DNA of 53,884 nucleotides from Propioniciclava sp. (GTDB taxonomy: Bacteria > Actinomycetota > Actinomycetes > Propionibacteriales > Propionibacteriaceae): assembly GCF_029977985.1 (NCBI RefSeq), contig NZ_JARKOT010000008.1:1-53884 (forward strand), read 5' to 3'. The notes beneath the pieces were generated by a model. The model saw only the letters and a program-made list of their open reading frames with translations, searched no databases and was not told the origin of the DNA. Position numbers and translations under genes: made by a program. Shown piece after piece: positions 39,532-48,508 of the stretch (the stretch's first letter is position 1; each line of letters opens with the position of its first letter).

Positions 39532-42500
39532 TCAGTCGCCGAGCAAACCCCGGATGTCGTCGGCACTGAGGGGCGCGGCGATGTCGGACGCCCGCCCCAC
39601 GACGCTGTCGAACAGGTGCCGCTTGGTGTCCTGCAGCGCGACGACCTTCTCCTCGATCGTGTCGGAGGCCACCAGCCGGTACACGTTCACCGGCTTGTCC
39701 TGACCGATGCGGTGCGTGCGATCGACCGCCTGCGCCTCGGCGGCCGGATTCCACCACGGGTCGAGGATGAACACGTAGTCGGCCTCGGTGAGCGTGAGCC
39801 CGAACCCACCCGCCTTCAGCGAGATGAGGAACACCGGGGCTTTCCCCGTCCGGAACGCGTCGATGCGCGCCGCGCGATCGCGCGTCCGCCCGTCGAGGTA
39901 CTCATAGGCGATGCCCTCGGCGTCCAGCCGCTGCCGCACCAGGGCGAGGAACCCGGTGAACTGGCTGAACACCAACGCCCGGTGCCCCTCCGACATCACC
40001 TCGCCGAGCCGCTCGACGAGCGCGTCGATCTTCGCCGACCCCGCCGGATACGCGCCGTCGACCAGCGACGGCGCCAGCGCCAACTGGCGCAGCAGGGTGA
40101 GCGAGCGCAGGATGGTGATCCGGTTGCGCGACAGTTCGTGGACCAGCCCCAACACCTTCTGCCGCTCGCGCGCCAGGTGCCGGTCGTAGAGCTTGCGGTG
40201 GGGTGCCGACAGTTCTATCGGCACCACCTGTTCCTGCTTGTCGGGCAACTCGGCCGCCACCGCCGCCTTCGTGCGCCGCAGGATGAGCGGCCGGATGCGC
40301 CGGTGCAGTCGCGCCAAACGGTCGGAGTCGCCGCCCTCGATGGGCTTGCGGTAGTCGAGCGCGAACACGCCCGGGTCGACGAACAGCCCCGGCGCCGTGA
40401 TCGACAGCAGCGACCACAGATCCATCAGGTTGTTCTCCAGCGGCGTGCCGGTGAGCGCCACCTTGACGCGTGACCGCAGCCGCCGGACCGCCTTGTACGC
40501 CTGCGACGCGTGGTTCTTCACGAACTGCGCCTCGTCGAGCAACACCACCGACCAGCCCAGCCCGGCGTACGCGTCCGCCTCCAGCCGCAACAGCGTGTAC
40601 GAGGTGACCACCACGTGGGCGCCGGCGACGGCGTCCGCCAACTCGGTGCCGCGCCGTTTGCGGGTCTCGGTGACCGCGACCACCGAAAGGTCGGGCGTGA
40701 ACTTCGCCGCCTCGGACGCCCACGTGCCGATCACCGAGGTGGGCGCCAGCACCAGCAGGGGTGCCGTCAGTTCGCCGGCCTCGTGCACCGACTGGGCCAG
40801 GGCCAGCGCCTGGAGCGTCTTGCCGAGGCCCATCTCGTCGGCCAGGATGCCGCCCAGCCGCGTGCGCCACAGCAGGCTCAGCCAGCGGAAACCGGTGAGC
40901 TGGTAGGGGCGCAGCTCGGCACGCAGCCCGGCAGGCACCTCGGCCTCGGGCAGCGACTCGATGTCGAGCAGCGCCTCGGACGCCGCCCGCCATGCCTCCG
41001 ACTGCTCGGCCACCACGCCCAGCTCGACCAGCTCGCCCCACAGGCCCGCATGCTCGGGACGCAGCTGGAACGTGCCGTCGTCCTCGTCGTGATCGACCAG
41101 CGCCCGTGCCTCGTCGATGATCTCCCGCAGCTGGTCGAGCTCGGGCCGGTCGAGGTCGAACCACGTGCCCGTGTCGAGGATCAGATGATCCTCGCCGCGG
41201 GCCAGAGCACGGAACAGCTCCACGAACGGCACCAGTTCGTCGCCGACCCACACCTGAACGCCCAGGTCGAACCAGTCCCCCACCTCCGACTCCGTGACGC
41301 GCAGCTCGACCCGCGGAGCGTCCTCGGCTTCGGTGAACGTCGGCTCGTCACCCTCGGTCTCGACCACCACGTCGTCGCGCACCCGCAAACCCGGAAGCAC
41401 GTCGTTCGTGAACGTGATCAGCCCGCGCCCGATGAGGCTCGCCTCGTACAGGCCGGTCCCCGTGCGCCAGGGACCCTCCGGCACGGAGGCCGCCAGGGCC
41501 GCCTCGGCCGCGGCGTCCCGGATCGGGTTGTCGGACGCCGCCGTCGCCGGCAGCTCGTGCGCCTGGTCGCCCACCGTGTAGCGGAAGGCCCAGGAGACGG
41601 CCGCCCGCCGATCACCGAACCGGACACGGCAGACGAGCAGCGGTGGCAGCACCTCGGGCAGGTCGAGGTCCGGATCCACCTGGACCGTCAACCGACGCCG
41701 GAGCCGGGGCAGGAAACCCGTGGCGAACAAGGGCAGATCGGCGCCGGGGACGCGCAGCACCCCGTTCAGGAACAGCTGATGCTCGGACGGGGTCAACGGG
41801 CGGCTCAGGGGGCCGAGCACGAGGCGTCCATCGCCTGCCCGGCAGACCATGCCGTGTGGGGGGCGCCCGACGAACGCGGCGTCCGACAGGGGGCCGAGGG
41901 CTGCGTTGCCCTGCACCATCGCGGTGACGGCGACGGCGTCGCCGTCGCGGGCCACCCCGAGAACGGGCTCGAACGGTTCGAGCGCCAGCAGCGGATCGCG
42001 ACCGGACCCTCGGCGTCCGTCACCGGCGACGAGCGGGATGCCAGCGGCGTCCAACCGCGCGAGGATGCCCCAACTGTCGGGCCGCAGCTCGTCGAGGGGC
42101 AGGGCGTCGGCGCGGTGGCCGTAGGCGAAGTCGTTGCGGCGGCGGGACTCGACGAGCTCGAGGAGGAGATCCCGCTGGCTCTGATCGACATCGCGCGCTG
42201 CGAAGTAGCGCAGATCGTCCCACGTCGCGCCGGTCTTGACCCACCCACCGCGAGCGCCCTGCCGGAGCGGCCGCAGGGAGATGCCATAGCCGCTGTCGTT
42301 CACCTGGAGCGCGAGCGGCACGCCGCCGCGACCCCCGGACGCCTGCGCGACGAGCGGCGCCAGAGCCTGCTGCCACGCCGGCGTCACCCGTCGCTGCTGG
42401 ACGGCCCGCATGTGCAGGATGAGCGCCACGGCGTGCTTGCAGTCGCGCCGGATGGGGCACGTGCAGGTCGCCACCAGCGACGCCGGCCCGGCCTGACAGA

Positions 42501-42690
42501 CAACCGACGTCTGGTAGGAGAGGTAGCCGCTGCCGCGCACCTGAGCCATCACGAGCTGGTCGGCACGCCGGATGCTGCCCACCCGCCCCTGCGTCGCATA
42601 GACCTGGCCGCGGTGCAGCGTGTCGAGCCCGAACCGCCGTTCGAGCTCGAGATCGGTGAGTCCGAGGACCCAGTCGGGGTAGGTGTTCAT
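39532..42690 (-). CDS. SWIM-domain SNF2-family helicase
   Basis: 1052 aa. The N-terminal SWIM zinc finger is at 76-87 (CTCPIRRDCKHA, CxCxnCxH), then a long linker domain, and a SNF2 ATPase in the second half: motif I ILADEMGLGKTLQALALAQS, motif II VVLLDEAQFVKN, LTGTPLENNLMDLW, and the helicase C part ALVFSQFTGFLALVRQRL, ISLKAGGFGLTLTEADYVF, DRTHRIGQ. Such proteins remodel or translocate on DNA; the biological role in bacteria is not settled. A TAGGCT box lies ten bases before the ATG, giving at most a very short leader. Confidence 0.92.
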   Translation of the reverse strand: MNTYPDWVLGLTDLELERRFGLDTLHRGQVYATQGRVGSIRRADQLVMAQVRGSGYLSYQTSVVCQAGPASLVATCTCPIRRDCKHAVALILHMRAVQQRRVTPAWQQALAPLVAQASGGRGGVPLALQVNDSGYGISLRPLRQGARGGWVKTGATWDDLRYFAARDVDQSQRDLLLELVESRRRNDFAYGHRADALPLDELRPDSWGILARLDAAGIPLVAGDGRRGSGRDPLLALEPFEPVLGVARDGDAVAVTAMVQGNAALGPLSDAAFVGRPPHGMVCRAGDGRLVLGPLSRPLTPSEHQLFLNGVLRVPGADLPLFATGFLPRLRRRLTVQVDPDLDLPEVLPPLLVCRVRFGDRRAAVSWAFRYTVGDQAHELPATAASDNPIRDAAAEAALAASVPEGPWRTGTGLYEASLIGRGLITFTNDVLPGLRVRDDVVVETEGDEPTFTEAEDAPRVELRVTESEVGDWFDLGVQVWVGDELVPFVELFRALARGEDHLILDTGTWFDLDRPELDQLREIIDEARALVDHDEDDGTFQLRPEHAGLWGELVELGVVAEQSEAWRAASEALLDIESLPEAEVPAGLRAELRPYQLTGFRWLSLLWRTRLGGILADEMGLGKTLQALALAQSVHEAGELTAPLLVLAPTSVIGTWASEAAKFTPDLSVVAVTETRKRRGTELADAVAGAHVVVTSYTLLRLEADAYAGLGWSVVLLDEAQFVKNHASQAYKAVRRLRSRVKVALTGTPLENNLMDLWSLLSITAPGLFVDPGVFALDYRKPIEGGDSDRLARLHRRIRPLILRRTKAAVAAELPDKQEQVVPIELSAPHRKLYDRHLARERQKVLGLVHELSRNRITILRSLTLLRQLALAPSLVDGAYPAGSAKIDALVERLGEVMSEGHRALVFSQFTGFLALVRQRLDAEGIAYEYLDGRTRDRAARIDAFRTGKAPVFLISLKAGGFGLTLTEADYVFILDPWWNPAAEAQAVDRTHRIGQDKPVNVYRLVASDTIEEKVVALQDTKRHLFDSVVGRASDIAAPLSADDIRGLLGD

Positions 42691-42793
42691 CGCACCGGCG
42701 AGCCTAGCCCCCGCGTCCGACGAAACGCGTGGCGGGATCCGGCGCCTGTGGACAACCCACCGTGGACGGCCGCGGCCGAGCACGCCTGTTGGG

Positions 42794-44044
42794 TCACCGC
42801 AGCGTCGTGCTGGGGTGGGCGTCCTCGACGTAGATCGTCGCGTCCCAGGCCTGTGCCGGGGTCACCGTCACGGAGTGGAAGAACGGCACCCATGCCTGCC
42901 ACGGCGCGAAGGGGGTTCCGGTGCTCACCATCGGTAGGGCGCGGTCGAGCACGGCGCGGTTGCGCTCCGACGCGGCACTCCATTCCAGGTAACCCTGCGT
43001 GGTGCCCGCGAACAGCCCGCGGATCGGCGAGTCGACCCGCACCGAGAACGTCTCGCCCTGGTCGGCGAACGCCACGTGGTGGCCGTCGGTGCCGATCGCC
43101 CGGTAGGCCCCGCCCCAACGCTCGGCGGAGAGGCTGCCGAGGCTTGGTCCCGGCACACCGGTCGCCTGTCCGGCCTTGTCGAGGTGACCGTTGTGGCCGA
43201 AGAGAAGCGTGTGGGCACCTCCCGCGGCCGAGCGCTCAGCCACGAGGAGCGCGAGCAGATCGGCCATGCGCACATCCCGATCGCTCGGCACGGAGCCGGG
43301 CAACGCCCCCTCCAGGCCGGCGACGAGCGCACGGGCCGAGAGCCGGGCGCGCAGGCTGGCGTCGTCGGCGCGGCCCTCGGCGGCGGCCTCGACCGCCTCG
43401 GCCAGCGCCCGAGCGGGCGGCAGGGCGGTGTCGACGACCCCCCGGTCACGGCGCGAGTCGTCGGTGAGTCCGGCGAGTTGGCTGGTGAATCCAGCGGCGG
43501 CGTCGGGGTCGAGGGTCGCGAGCCAGCCGAGGACGATGCGCTTGTCGGCGTCCGGCCGCTGGATGTCGATGCCGTAGAGGCGGATGCGCTCGGCCTCGGG
43601 GCGACCCTCGTTGTGCGCCCGAATCCAGCTCAAGAGGTCCGCGGTCTCCTGGGTGCGATAAAGGCGATAGCCGAACGCGCTTACGGCGTCGGTGACGGTG
43701 CCGCTGCCGCCCTGGAGCCAGGCGTCCACCTCGGACGACGTCCCGGCCGGATCCTCGAGGGCGATCGTCGTGAAGCCGCGGTCGACGAGCTTCTGCAGGA
43801 GCGTGAGCCGCGCGTGCTGGAACTCGGCGGTGCCGTGGGTCGCCTCGCCCAGGGCGAGGACGGTGGCCGAGGCGAGATCGTCCGAGATCGTGGCGTCGGC
43901 GAACTCGACCGCCTGGGGTTCGCCGGCCGGTGCGGAGGCGACGGCACTCCAGACGGCGAACCCAGCGATGACGAGGGCCAACGCGAGGGCGATCGCGGCG
44001 AGGACGCGCGGCCACCGGCGGCGGGCAGGTCGGGGCAGGGACAT
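42794..44044 (-). CDS. erythromycin esterase-family protein, secreted or membrane-anchored
   Basis: 416 aa. A hydrophobic segment at about 13-36 should anchor or export it. The family motifs are VLALGEATHGTAEFQHARL (Glu and His pair) and HTLLFGHNGHLDKAG, both expected at the active site; RLYGIDIQR is also typical. Characterised members hydrolyse the macrolactone of erythromycin, but many have other substrates, so resistance should not be assumed. The ATG at 44044 follows AAGGAG. It is 136 bp downstream of the ABC permease gene on the same strand and may be co-transcribed. Confidence 0.8.
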   Translation of the reverse strand: MSLPRPARRRWPRVLAAIALALALVIAGFAVWSAVASAPAGEPQAVEFADATISDDLASATVLALGEATHGTAEFQHARLTLLQKLVDRGFTTIALEDPAGTSSEVDAWLQGGSGTVTDAVSAFGYRLYRTQETADLLSWIRAHNEGRPEAERIRLYGIDIQRPDADKRIVLGWLATLDPDAAAGFTSQLAGLTDDSRRDRGVVDTALPPARALAEAVEAAAEGRADDASLRARLSARALVAGLEGALPGSVPSDRDVRMADLLALLVAERSAAGGAHTLLFGHNGHLDKAGQATGVPGPSLGSLSAERWGGAYRAIGTDGHHVAFADQGETFSVRVDSPIRGLFAGTTQGYLEWSAASERNRAVLDRALPMVSTGTPFAPWQAWVPFFHSVTVTPAQAWDATIYVEDAHPSTTLR

Positions 44045-44180
44045 GACGGAACTCCTTGGGTCGAGGTGCAAGTCGGGAAACGGAGAGGCAACAGAAGGAA
44101 CACCGGAATCCAGCAGGCGACCGCGCCGGCAGGGCGCCCGTGACGCTTCAGTGCTCGTCGCGTGCTGGGATCAGGAGGAG

Positions 44181-44945
44181 TCAGCTGAGGTCGGCGCGCA
44201 GCAGGCGCCGGACACCGAGCACGCCCGGCGCGACGATCCAGGCCAGCACGGAGGTGGCGAGCTTCACGAGCCCCGCCGGGTCGCCCTCGACGAGCGCGTA
44301 CATCGGCTCCAGGCTCAGATAGCCCAGTACCGTCGCCGCCACCGGTGAGACCGAGCCCACCAGCATCGCCAAGGTGGGCCACACGAGCAGCAACACGATC
44401 GGTGCAGGGATGCTGCGGGTGAGCAGGGCCCACGCGAGGGCGGCCAGCCCGAGCACGAGGGTGGAGCCCACCGCGGCCGCGAAGCGGGTCGCCTCGAAAC
44501 CCCACCCGAGGTGCTGGCCGGTCAGCGCCGGGGCGATGACCACCATGAGCGACCCCGCCAGCACGGCCAGCACTCCGACCGCTGCCACCAGAACTCCGAC
44601 CACAGCAGCCTTCGCCGCCAGCACACGGCCGCGCCGCGGCTCGAGGGTGAACGTCACTGCAGCGCTCCCCGTCGAGAACTCACCGGCGACAAGGAGCACG
44701 GCCAGGACCATGACGCCGAGGCCGCCCGGCCACAGCGCCATGGTGGCCAGGTGACCGAGGTCGGTGCCTGCGGTGGGGAAGAACGCGCGGCCGCCGGCGA
44801 ACACGCCGACACCAGCGGCGGCACCGATGACGACGGCCAAGCTGGCGCGCGTGTCGACGAGCTTGCGCAGTTCGGTGAGGAACGTCCGACCGAACGCTAG
44901 CGGCCGGGTCGAGCGAGCAGTAGGACGAAGCTGGGTGGTGGTCAT
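44181..44945 (-). CDS. ABC-2 type permease of an export pump
   Basis: 254 aa with six predicted helices. The start RTFLTELRKLVDTRASLAVV and the following AVLLVAGEFSTGSAAVTFTL (EF/GE region with GxTFTLEPRR) are typical of ABC-2 permeases related to antibiotic or lantibiotic export. It lies 26 bp after the ATPase gene. Together they form a two-gene exporter (one permease, one ATPase) divergent from a histidine kinase and regulator that probably controls it. GAGACTGCC stands before the ATG. Confidence 0.87.
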   Translation of the reverse strand: MTTTQLRPTARSTRPLAFGRTFLTELRKLVDTRASLAVVIGAAAGVGVFAGGRAFFPTAGTDLGHLATMALWPGGLGVMVLAVLLVAGEFSTGSAAVTFTLEPRRGRVLAAKAAVVGVLVAAVGVLAVLAGSLMVVIAPALTGQHLGWGFEATRFAAAVGSTLVLGLAALAWALLTRSIPAPIVLLLVWPTLAMLVGSVSPVAATVLGYLSLEPMYALVEGDPAGLVKLATSVLAWIVAPGVLGVRRLLRADLS

Positions 44946-44971
44946 GGCAGTCTCCTTCGCGATCGTGAGGC

Positions 44972-45679
44972 TCAGGCGGCGCGGTCGGCGCCGGCAGTGA
45001 GGGTGAAGTACTCGTCCTCGAGCTCGTCGGTGGACGCCCCGGCGAGAGGGCGATCGGCCAGCACCCGGCCGGCACCGACCATGACGGCCCGGTCGGCCAG
45101 GCGGGCGACCTCCGCGAGGGCGTGGCTCGAGAGCAGCACAGCGCAACCGCGCTCGGCCCGCCCCCGCAGCAGGCCGGCGAGCCAGCGCTGCCCCTGCGGG
45201 TCGAGGCCGTTGGCGGGCTCGTCGAGCACGAGGGCCGCGGGGTCGCCGAGCAACGCGTGCGCCAGCCCGAGCCGCTGCCGCATGCCGAGCGAGTAGGCGC
45301 CGACGCGGCGCCGCCCCTCCGCCGCGCTCAGCCCCACCTCGCCGAGCACTTCGTCCACGCGATCGCCGGGCAGGCCCAGCGTGAGGCACGCGAGGCGCAG
45401 GGTCTCGCGGCCGGTGCGGCCGGGGTGGAAGCCCTCCGCGCCGAGCAGCACGCCGACGGTCGTCCCCGGGTTGGGTAGTTCGCCGTACCGGACCCCCGCG
45501 AGGGTCGCGGCGCCGGCGTCCGGCCGTACCAGCCCGACCAGCAAACGGAGGGCCGTCGACTTGCCCGCCCCGTTCGGGCCGAGGAACCCGACAATGGTGC
45601 CGGGCGCGACGCGGAAGCTGACGTCGTCAAGGGCGACGGTGGCCCCGAAGCGCTTCGTGACGTTCGTGAACTCGATCAT
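44972..45679 (-). CDS. ABC exporter ATPase
   Basis: 235 aa with Walker A GPNGAGKSTALRLL (about 36-49), signature SLGMRQRLGLAHAL (a G-M-R-Q variant of LSGGQ), Walker B LVLDEPANGLDPQG and H-loop LLSSHALAEV. This is the class that energises antibiotic, bacteriocin or polysaccharide export. The ATG at 45679 begins MIEFTNVTKRFG. It heads the operon with the permease. The 154-bp region towards the histidine kinase holds both promoters. Confidence 0.92.
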   Translation of the reverse strand: MIEFTNVTKRFGATVALDDVSFRVAPGTIVGFLGPNGAGKSTALRLLVGLVRPDAGAATLAGVRYGELPNPGTTVGVLLGAEGFHPGRTGRETLRLACLTLGLPGDRVDEVLGEVGLSAAEGRRRVGAYSLGMRQRLGLAHALLGDPAALVLDEPANGLDPQGQRWLAGLLRGRAERGCAVLLSSHALAEVARLADRAVMVGAGRVLADRPLAGASTDELEDEYFTLTAGADRAA

Positions 45680-45833
45680 GGCTCCAGCCAACGCCCGCCA
45701 CCCGGGTTCGCACATCGGGCGATGGTCAGCGCCCAGGCATCCGATCGGACGCCACCACCCCGGCCGATCGGACCCCCCGGCACCCTCCGTCCGGCCGACG
45801 CCGCCGGGGCCCACCTTCCCTAGGCTGGGCCTC

Positions 45834-47039
45834 ATGACTCAGGACGCCGCGTCGATCGACCCCCTCGAGCGGGACACCACCGCCCGGACGGGGGACGGCC
45901 CGTGGCCCTGGGTCGTCGCGGCGCTGTTCTGGCTCTACTACATGACCCCGTTCGTGCAGTTCCTGCTTCTGCCGGACCGCCCGGCCACCCCCTTCCTCCT
46001 CCACGTGCCCCTCTGGGGCCTGCTCGCCATCGTGCTGCTGGCCTTTCGCGAGCGGAAGCCCGGTGGGATCGCGGGGGCCTGCATCACCCTGCTGTTGCTC
46101 TCCCCCGCCGCGGTCGGGGCGGTCTTCGTGGCCCAGGAGCACTACGCCCGTCGCGTGGGCGGACGCCTCTCCGTGGCCGCGTTCGCGGTCGGGGCGCTGA
46201 TCGCGAAGGTCGTCACCTTCGTCATCATGGGCCTCGACGGCCCCGTGAGCGCCCTGCAGGTCGAGTTCGGCGTGACCGCCGCGGGCGTCGTCGTGGCGAC
46301 CCTGATCGGGCTGCTGCGGCGTTCCCGTGCGCAGGCCAGTGAGCAGCGGGCCCACGCCGCCCAGGCCCGCCACGAGGCCGAACAGGCCCGGCTCGCCGAG
46401 GCGCGCCTGGCCGAGCGTGAGCTCATCGCCCGCGAGATGCACGACGCGATCGCCCACCGCCTGTCGCTCGTAGCCCTCCATGCGGGCGCGCTCGCCTACC
46501 GCACCACCCTCGACCCCGAGCAGGCCCGCGAAGCGGCACGCCTCATCCAGACCAACGCGCAGGCGTCCCTCGACGAACTGCGCGCCATGCTCACCACCCT
46601 CCGCAGCCCGGACGCCGCCCCCGCCGCCCCCCAACCCACCCTCGACCAGGTGGCCGTGCTCGTCGCCGACGCGGCCGACGCCGATCAGCGCGTCACGCTC
46701 GACGTCGACGGCGACCTCTCCCTCGTGCCCGCCCGCGTGTCGCGGCACGCTTTCCGCGTCGTCCAGGAGGCCCTCACGAACGCCCGCAAGCACGCGCCCG
46801 GCTCCCCCGTCACCGTGCGCTTGACCCACGCCGGCGGCGTCCTGAACCTGCGCGTCACCAACCCGCTGGCCGATCTCGCCCCGGCCGACACCTCCGGCTC
46901 GCGCCTCGGCCTCGTGGGCGTGGCCGAGCGGGTGGCGCTGCTGGGCGGTAGCGTGAGCCACGGCGTCCGGGGCGGGCGGTTCGTCCTCGAGGCCACGCTG
47001 CCCATCACCCGCACCGTCCCCCAGGAGCTGCCCGCATGA
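45834..47039 (+). CDS. sensor histidine kinase (HisKA_3 / DesK-NarX class)
   Basis: 401 aa. About five membrane helices (28-46, 54-71, 80-100, 113-133, 147-162) are followed by a coiled coil, the dimerisation domain with H203 in AREMHDAIAHRL, and a short ATPase domain with N-box VVQEALTNARKHAPG and G-box SRLGLVGVAERVALLGG. No extracellular sensor domain is present, so it likely senses within the membrane. TAGGCT lies seven bases before the ATG, so the mRNA is probably leaderless. The stop overlaps the regulator gene (ATGA). The divergent ABC exporter is the probable target. Confidence 0.92.
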   Translation: MTQDAASIDPLERDTTARTGDGPWPWVVAALFWLYYMTPFVQFLLLPDRPATPFLLHVPLWGLLAIVLLAFRERKPGGIAGACITLLLLSPAAVGAVFVAQEHYARRVGGRLSVAAFAVGALIAKVVTFVIMGLDGPVSALQVEFGVTAAGVVVATLIGLLRRSRAQASEQRAHAAQARHEAEQARLAEARLAERELIAREMHDAIAHRLSLVALHAGALAYRTTLDPEQAREAARLIQTNAQASLDELRAMLTTLRSPDAAPAAPQPTLDQVAVLVADAADADQRVTLDVDGDLSLVPARVSRHAFRVVQEALTNARKHAPGSPVTVRLTHAGGVLNLRVTNPLADLAPADTSGSRLGLVGVAERVALLGGSVSHGVRGGRFVLEATLPITRTVPQELPA

Positions 47040-47686
47040 TTTCGGTTGGGATCGTCGACGACGATGCGATGGTCCGCACCGGGCTGCGGTTCATCCTGGC
47101 CGAGGACGCCGACATCACCGTCGCCTGGCAGGCCGCCGACGGCGCCGAGGCGCTGGCGCGGCTCGACGAGATGGACGCCGACGTCCTCCTCCTCGACATC
47201 CGCATGACCGGCATGGACGGCCTCGCGACCCTCGAGGCGCTCAACGCGCGCGGGCGGCGTCCGAAGGTCATCGTGCTCACCACGTTCAACACCGACGACT
47301 ATGTGGTACGCGCCCTTCAACGGGGCGCCGAGGGGTTCCTCCTCAAGGACGCGGCACCCGCGCGGCTGGTGGAGGCGATCCGGCGGGTGCACGCCGGCGA
47401 GCCGGCCCTCTCGCCAGAGGTCACGCACACCCTCATCTCGGTCGCCACGGACGCCGCCGGCGCGGCCGATCCGGTGGCCGCCAGGGCGTTCGCGGCGCTG
47501 ACCGAGCGCGAGAAGCAGGTGGCGGCCCTCATGGCGGACGGGCTGACGAACGCGCAGATCGGCAGCCGCCTCGGCGTGAGCATGGCGAGCGTCAAGGCCC
47601 ACCTGAGCACGATCTTCACCAAGCTCGGCGTCGACAACCGGGTGTCGGCGGCCATGGTCGTGCGGGACGCGGGCTCCCAGCCCTAG
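47036..47686 (+). CDS. LuxR/NarL-type response regulator
   Basis: 216 aa. Receiver domain with acidic pocket VDDD (8-10), phosphoacceptor D54 in DVLLLDIRM, the threonine of VIVLTTFN and lysine of FLLKDAAP. The C-terminal LuxR HTH is at about 148-210 (LTEREKQVAALMADGLTNAQ, IGSRLGVSMASVKAHLSTIF). It is coupled to the kinase gene by an ATGA overlap and likely regulates the divergent ABC pump. It abuts the convergent TetR gene with no space. Confidence 0.93.
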   Translation: MISVGIVDDDAMVRTGLRFILAEDADITVAWQAADGAEALARLDEMDADVLLLDIRMTGMDGLATLEALNARGRRPKVIVLTTFNTDDYVVRALQRGAEGFLLKDAAPARLVEAIRRVHAGEPALSPEVTHTLISVATDAAGAADPVAARAFAALTEREKQVAALMADGLTNAQIGSRLGVSMASVKAHLSTIFTKLGVDNRVSAAMVVRDAGSQP

Positions 47687-48301
47687 TCAGAGGACGTTGA
47701 GCCCGCGCAGCAGCACGCGGACCCGCTTGCGAAGCGCGTCGTTGCGATCGGTCGTGGTGGGGTTGTCGATGACTTGGTCGAGCACGGCGCTGATGAGGGC
47801 GAAGAACACCCATTCGGACGCCTCCTGCAGGGTGAGGCCGTCGGGGAAGGCCTCGTGGTGCGGGGCGATGATGGCTGCCACCTTGTGCTCCAGCTCCTGG
47901 ACGAGGTCGATCGTCTCGCGGCGGTGGTCGCCGTCGGCACCGAAGTAGATCTCGCGCAGGAAGGGTGCAGCATTGTTCGGCTGCAGGTCGAGGATCTGCA
48001 CGAGCGGGTCGAACGCCCGCAGGACCGCCTCGTCCACGGGCAGGGTGGGATCGGTGTCGGGGGCCTCCTCGACGACCGGCCGGAGCTTCGCGTTCACCAC
48101 CATCAACAAGAGCTCCGACTTGGTGGCCGCAAACCGGAAGAGCGTGCCCTCCGCGACATCGGCCTTCTCGGAGACCTGCTGGGTGGTGGTGTTGTCGTAG
48201 CCGCGTTCCGTGAAGAGCGTCGTCGCGGCACCGACGATGCGGTCGCGCTTCTCGGCCTTGTTCCGTTCCCGGCGACCGAGCCGGGTGGGCAGTTCCGCCA
48301 T
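47687..48301 (-). CDS. TetR-family transcriptional regulator
   Basis: 204 aa. HTH at about 20-62: RIVGAATTLFTERGYDNTTT, QQVSEKADVAEGTLFRFAAT; the rest is a helical ligand domain. I prefer the ATG at 48301 because TATGCT, a good -10 box, ends seven bases upstream, giving a leaderless mRNA; the ATG at 48313 lies inside that box. A palindrome at 48320-48331 is the likely operator. The target is not obvious: the next divergent gene, APH-like, is over 200 bp away. Confidence 0.87.
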   Translation of the reverse strand: MAELPTRLGRRERNKAEKRDRIVGAATTLFTERGYDNTTTQQVSEKADVAEGTLFRFAATKSELLLMVVNAKLRPVVEEAPDTDPTLPVDEAVLRAFDPLVQILDLQPNNAAPFLREIYFGADGDHRRETIDLVQELEHKVAAIIAPHHEAFPDGLTLQEASEWVFFALISAVLDQVIDNPTTTDRNDALRKRVRVLLRGLNVL

Positions 48302-48319
48302 GGCGGGGAGCATAGCGAC

Positions 48320-48331
48320 TGAGTCGGCTCA
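48320..48331. promoter_or_regulatory. palindrome upstream of TetR gene, probable operator
   Basis: TGAGTCGGCTCA has perfect four-base outer arms and lies six bases upstream of the -10 box (TATGCT, minus strand). Another half-site TGAGC follows at 48336. Confidence 0.45.
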
Positions 48332-48380
48332 TTTCTGAGCGGAGAGGTCACGTTCCTGCGCGCGGGTGCTGGCACGTTTT

Positions 48381-48436
48381 TGACAGAGGGATTCGTGGCA
48401 CGTGCCACGAATCTCTATGTCAGATTTCCTCTGTCA
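48381..48436. repeat. nested palindromes in intergenic region
   Basis: TGACAGAGG (48381-48389) and CCTCTGTCA (48428-48436) are perfect inverted arms that enclose a perfect 24-bp palindrome at 48390-48413, centred on GGCACGTGCC. TGTCAGATT also occurs twice directly (48418 and 48432). The region is less GC-rich than its surroundings and contains no gene. Confidence 0.7.
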
Positions 48437-48467
48437 GATTCGTGCACGGGCCGGACGCCGCCCCGTC

Positions 48468-48501
48468 GGCCCGGTGTGATTGACGGCCCGGTGTGATTGA
48501 C
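48468..48501 (+). repeat. exact 17-bp tandem duplication before the APH-like gene
   Basis: GGCCCGGTGTGATTGAC occurs twice in direct succession. Each copy carries TGTGAT, a possible -10 box, so the promoter of the next gene may be duplicated. The preceding 48448-48472 forms a GC-rich hairpin with the GGACG word. Confidence 0.6.
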
Positions 48502-48508
48502 TCACCCC

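Noticed and set aside
42740-42765. DnaA box near the SNF2 gene start (TGTGGACAA)
   Set aside because: One mismatch to the consensus and no second box nearby; not above chance in this sequence.
48390-48413. dif/Xer site
   Set aside because: The palindrome is symmetric and 24 bp; it lacks the asymmetric arms and central region of dif sites.
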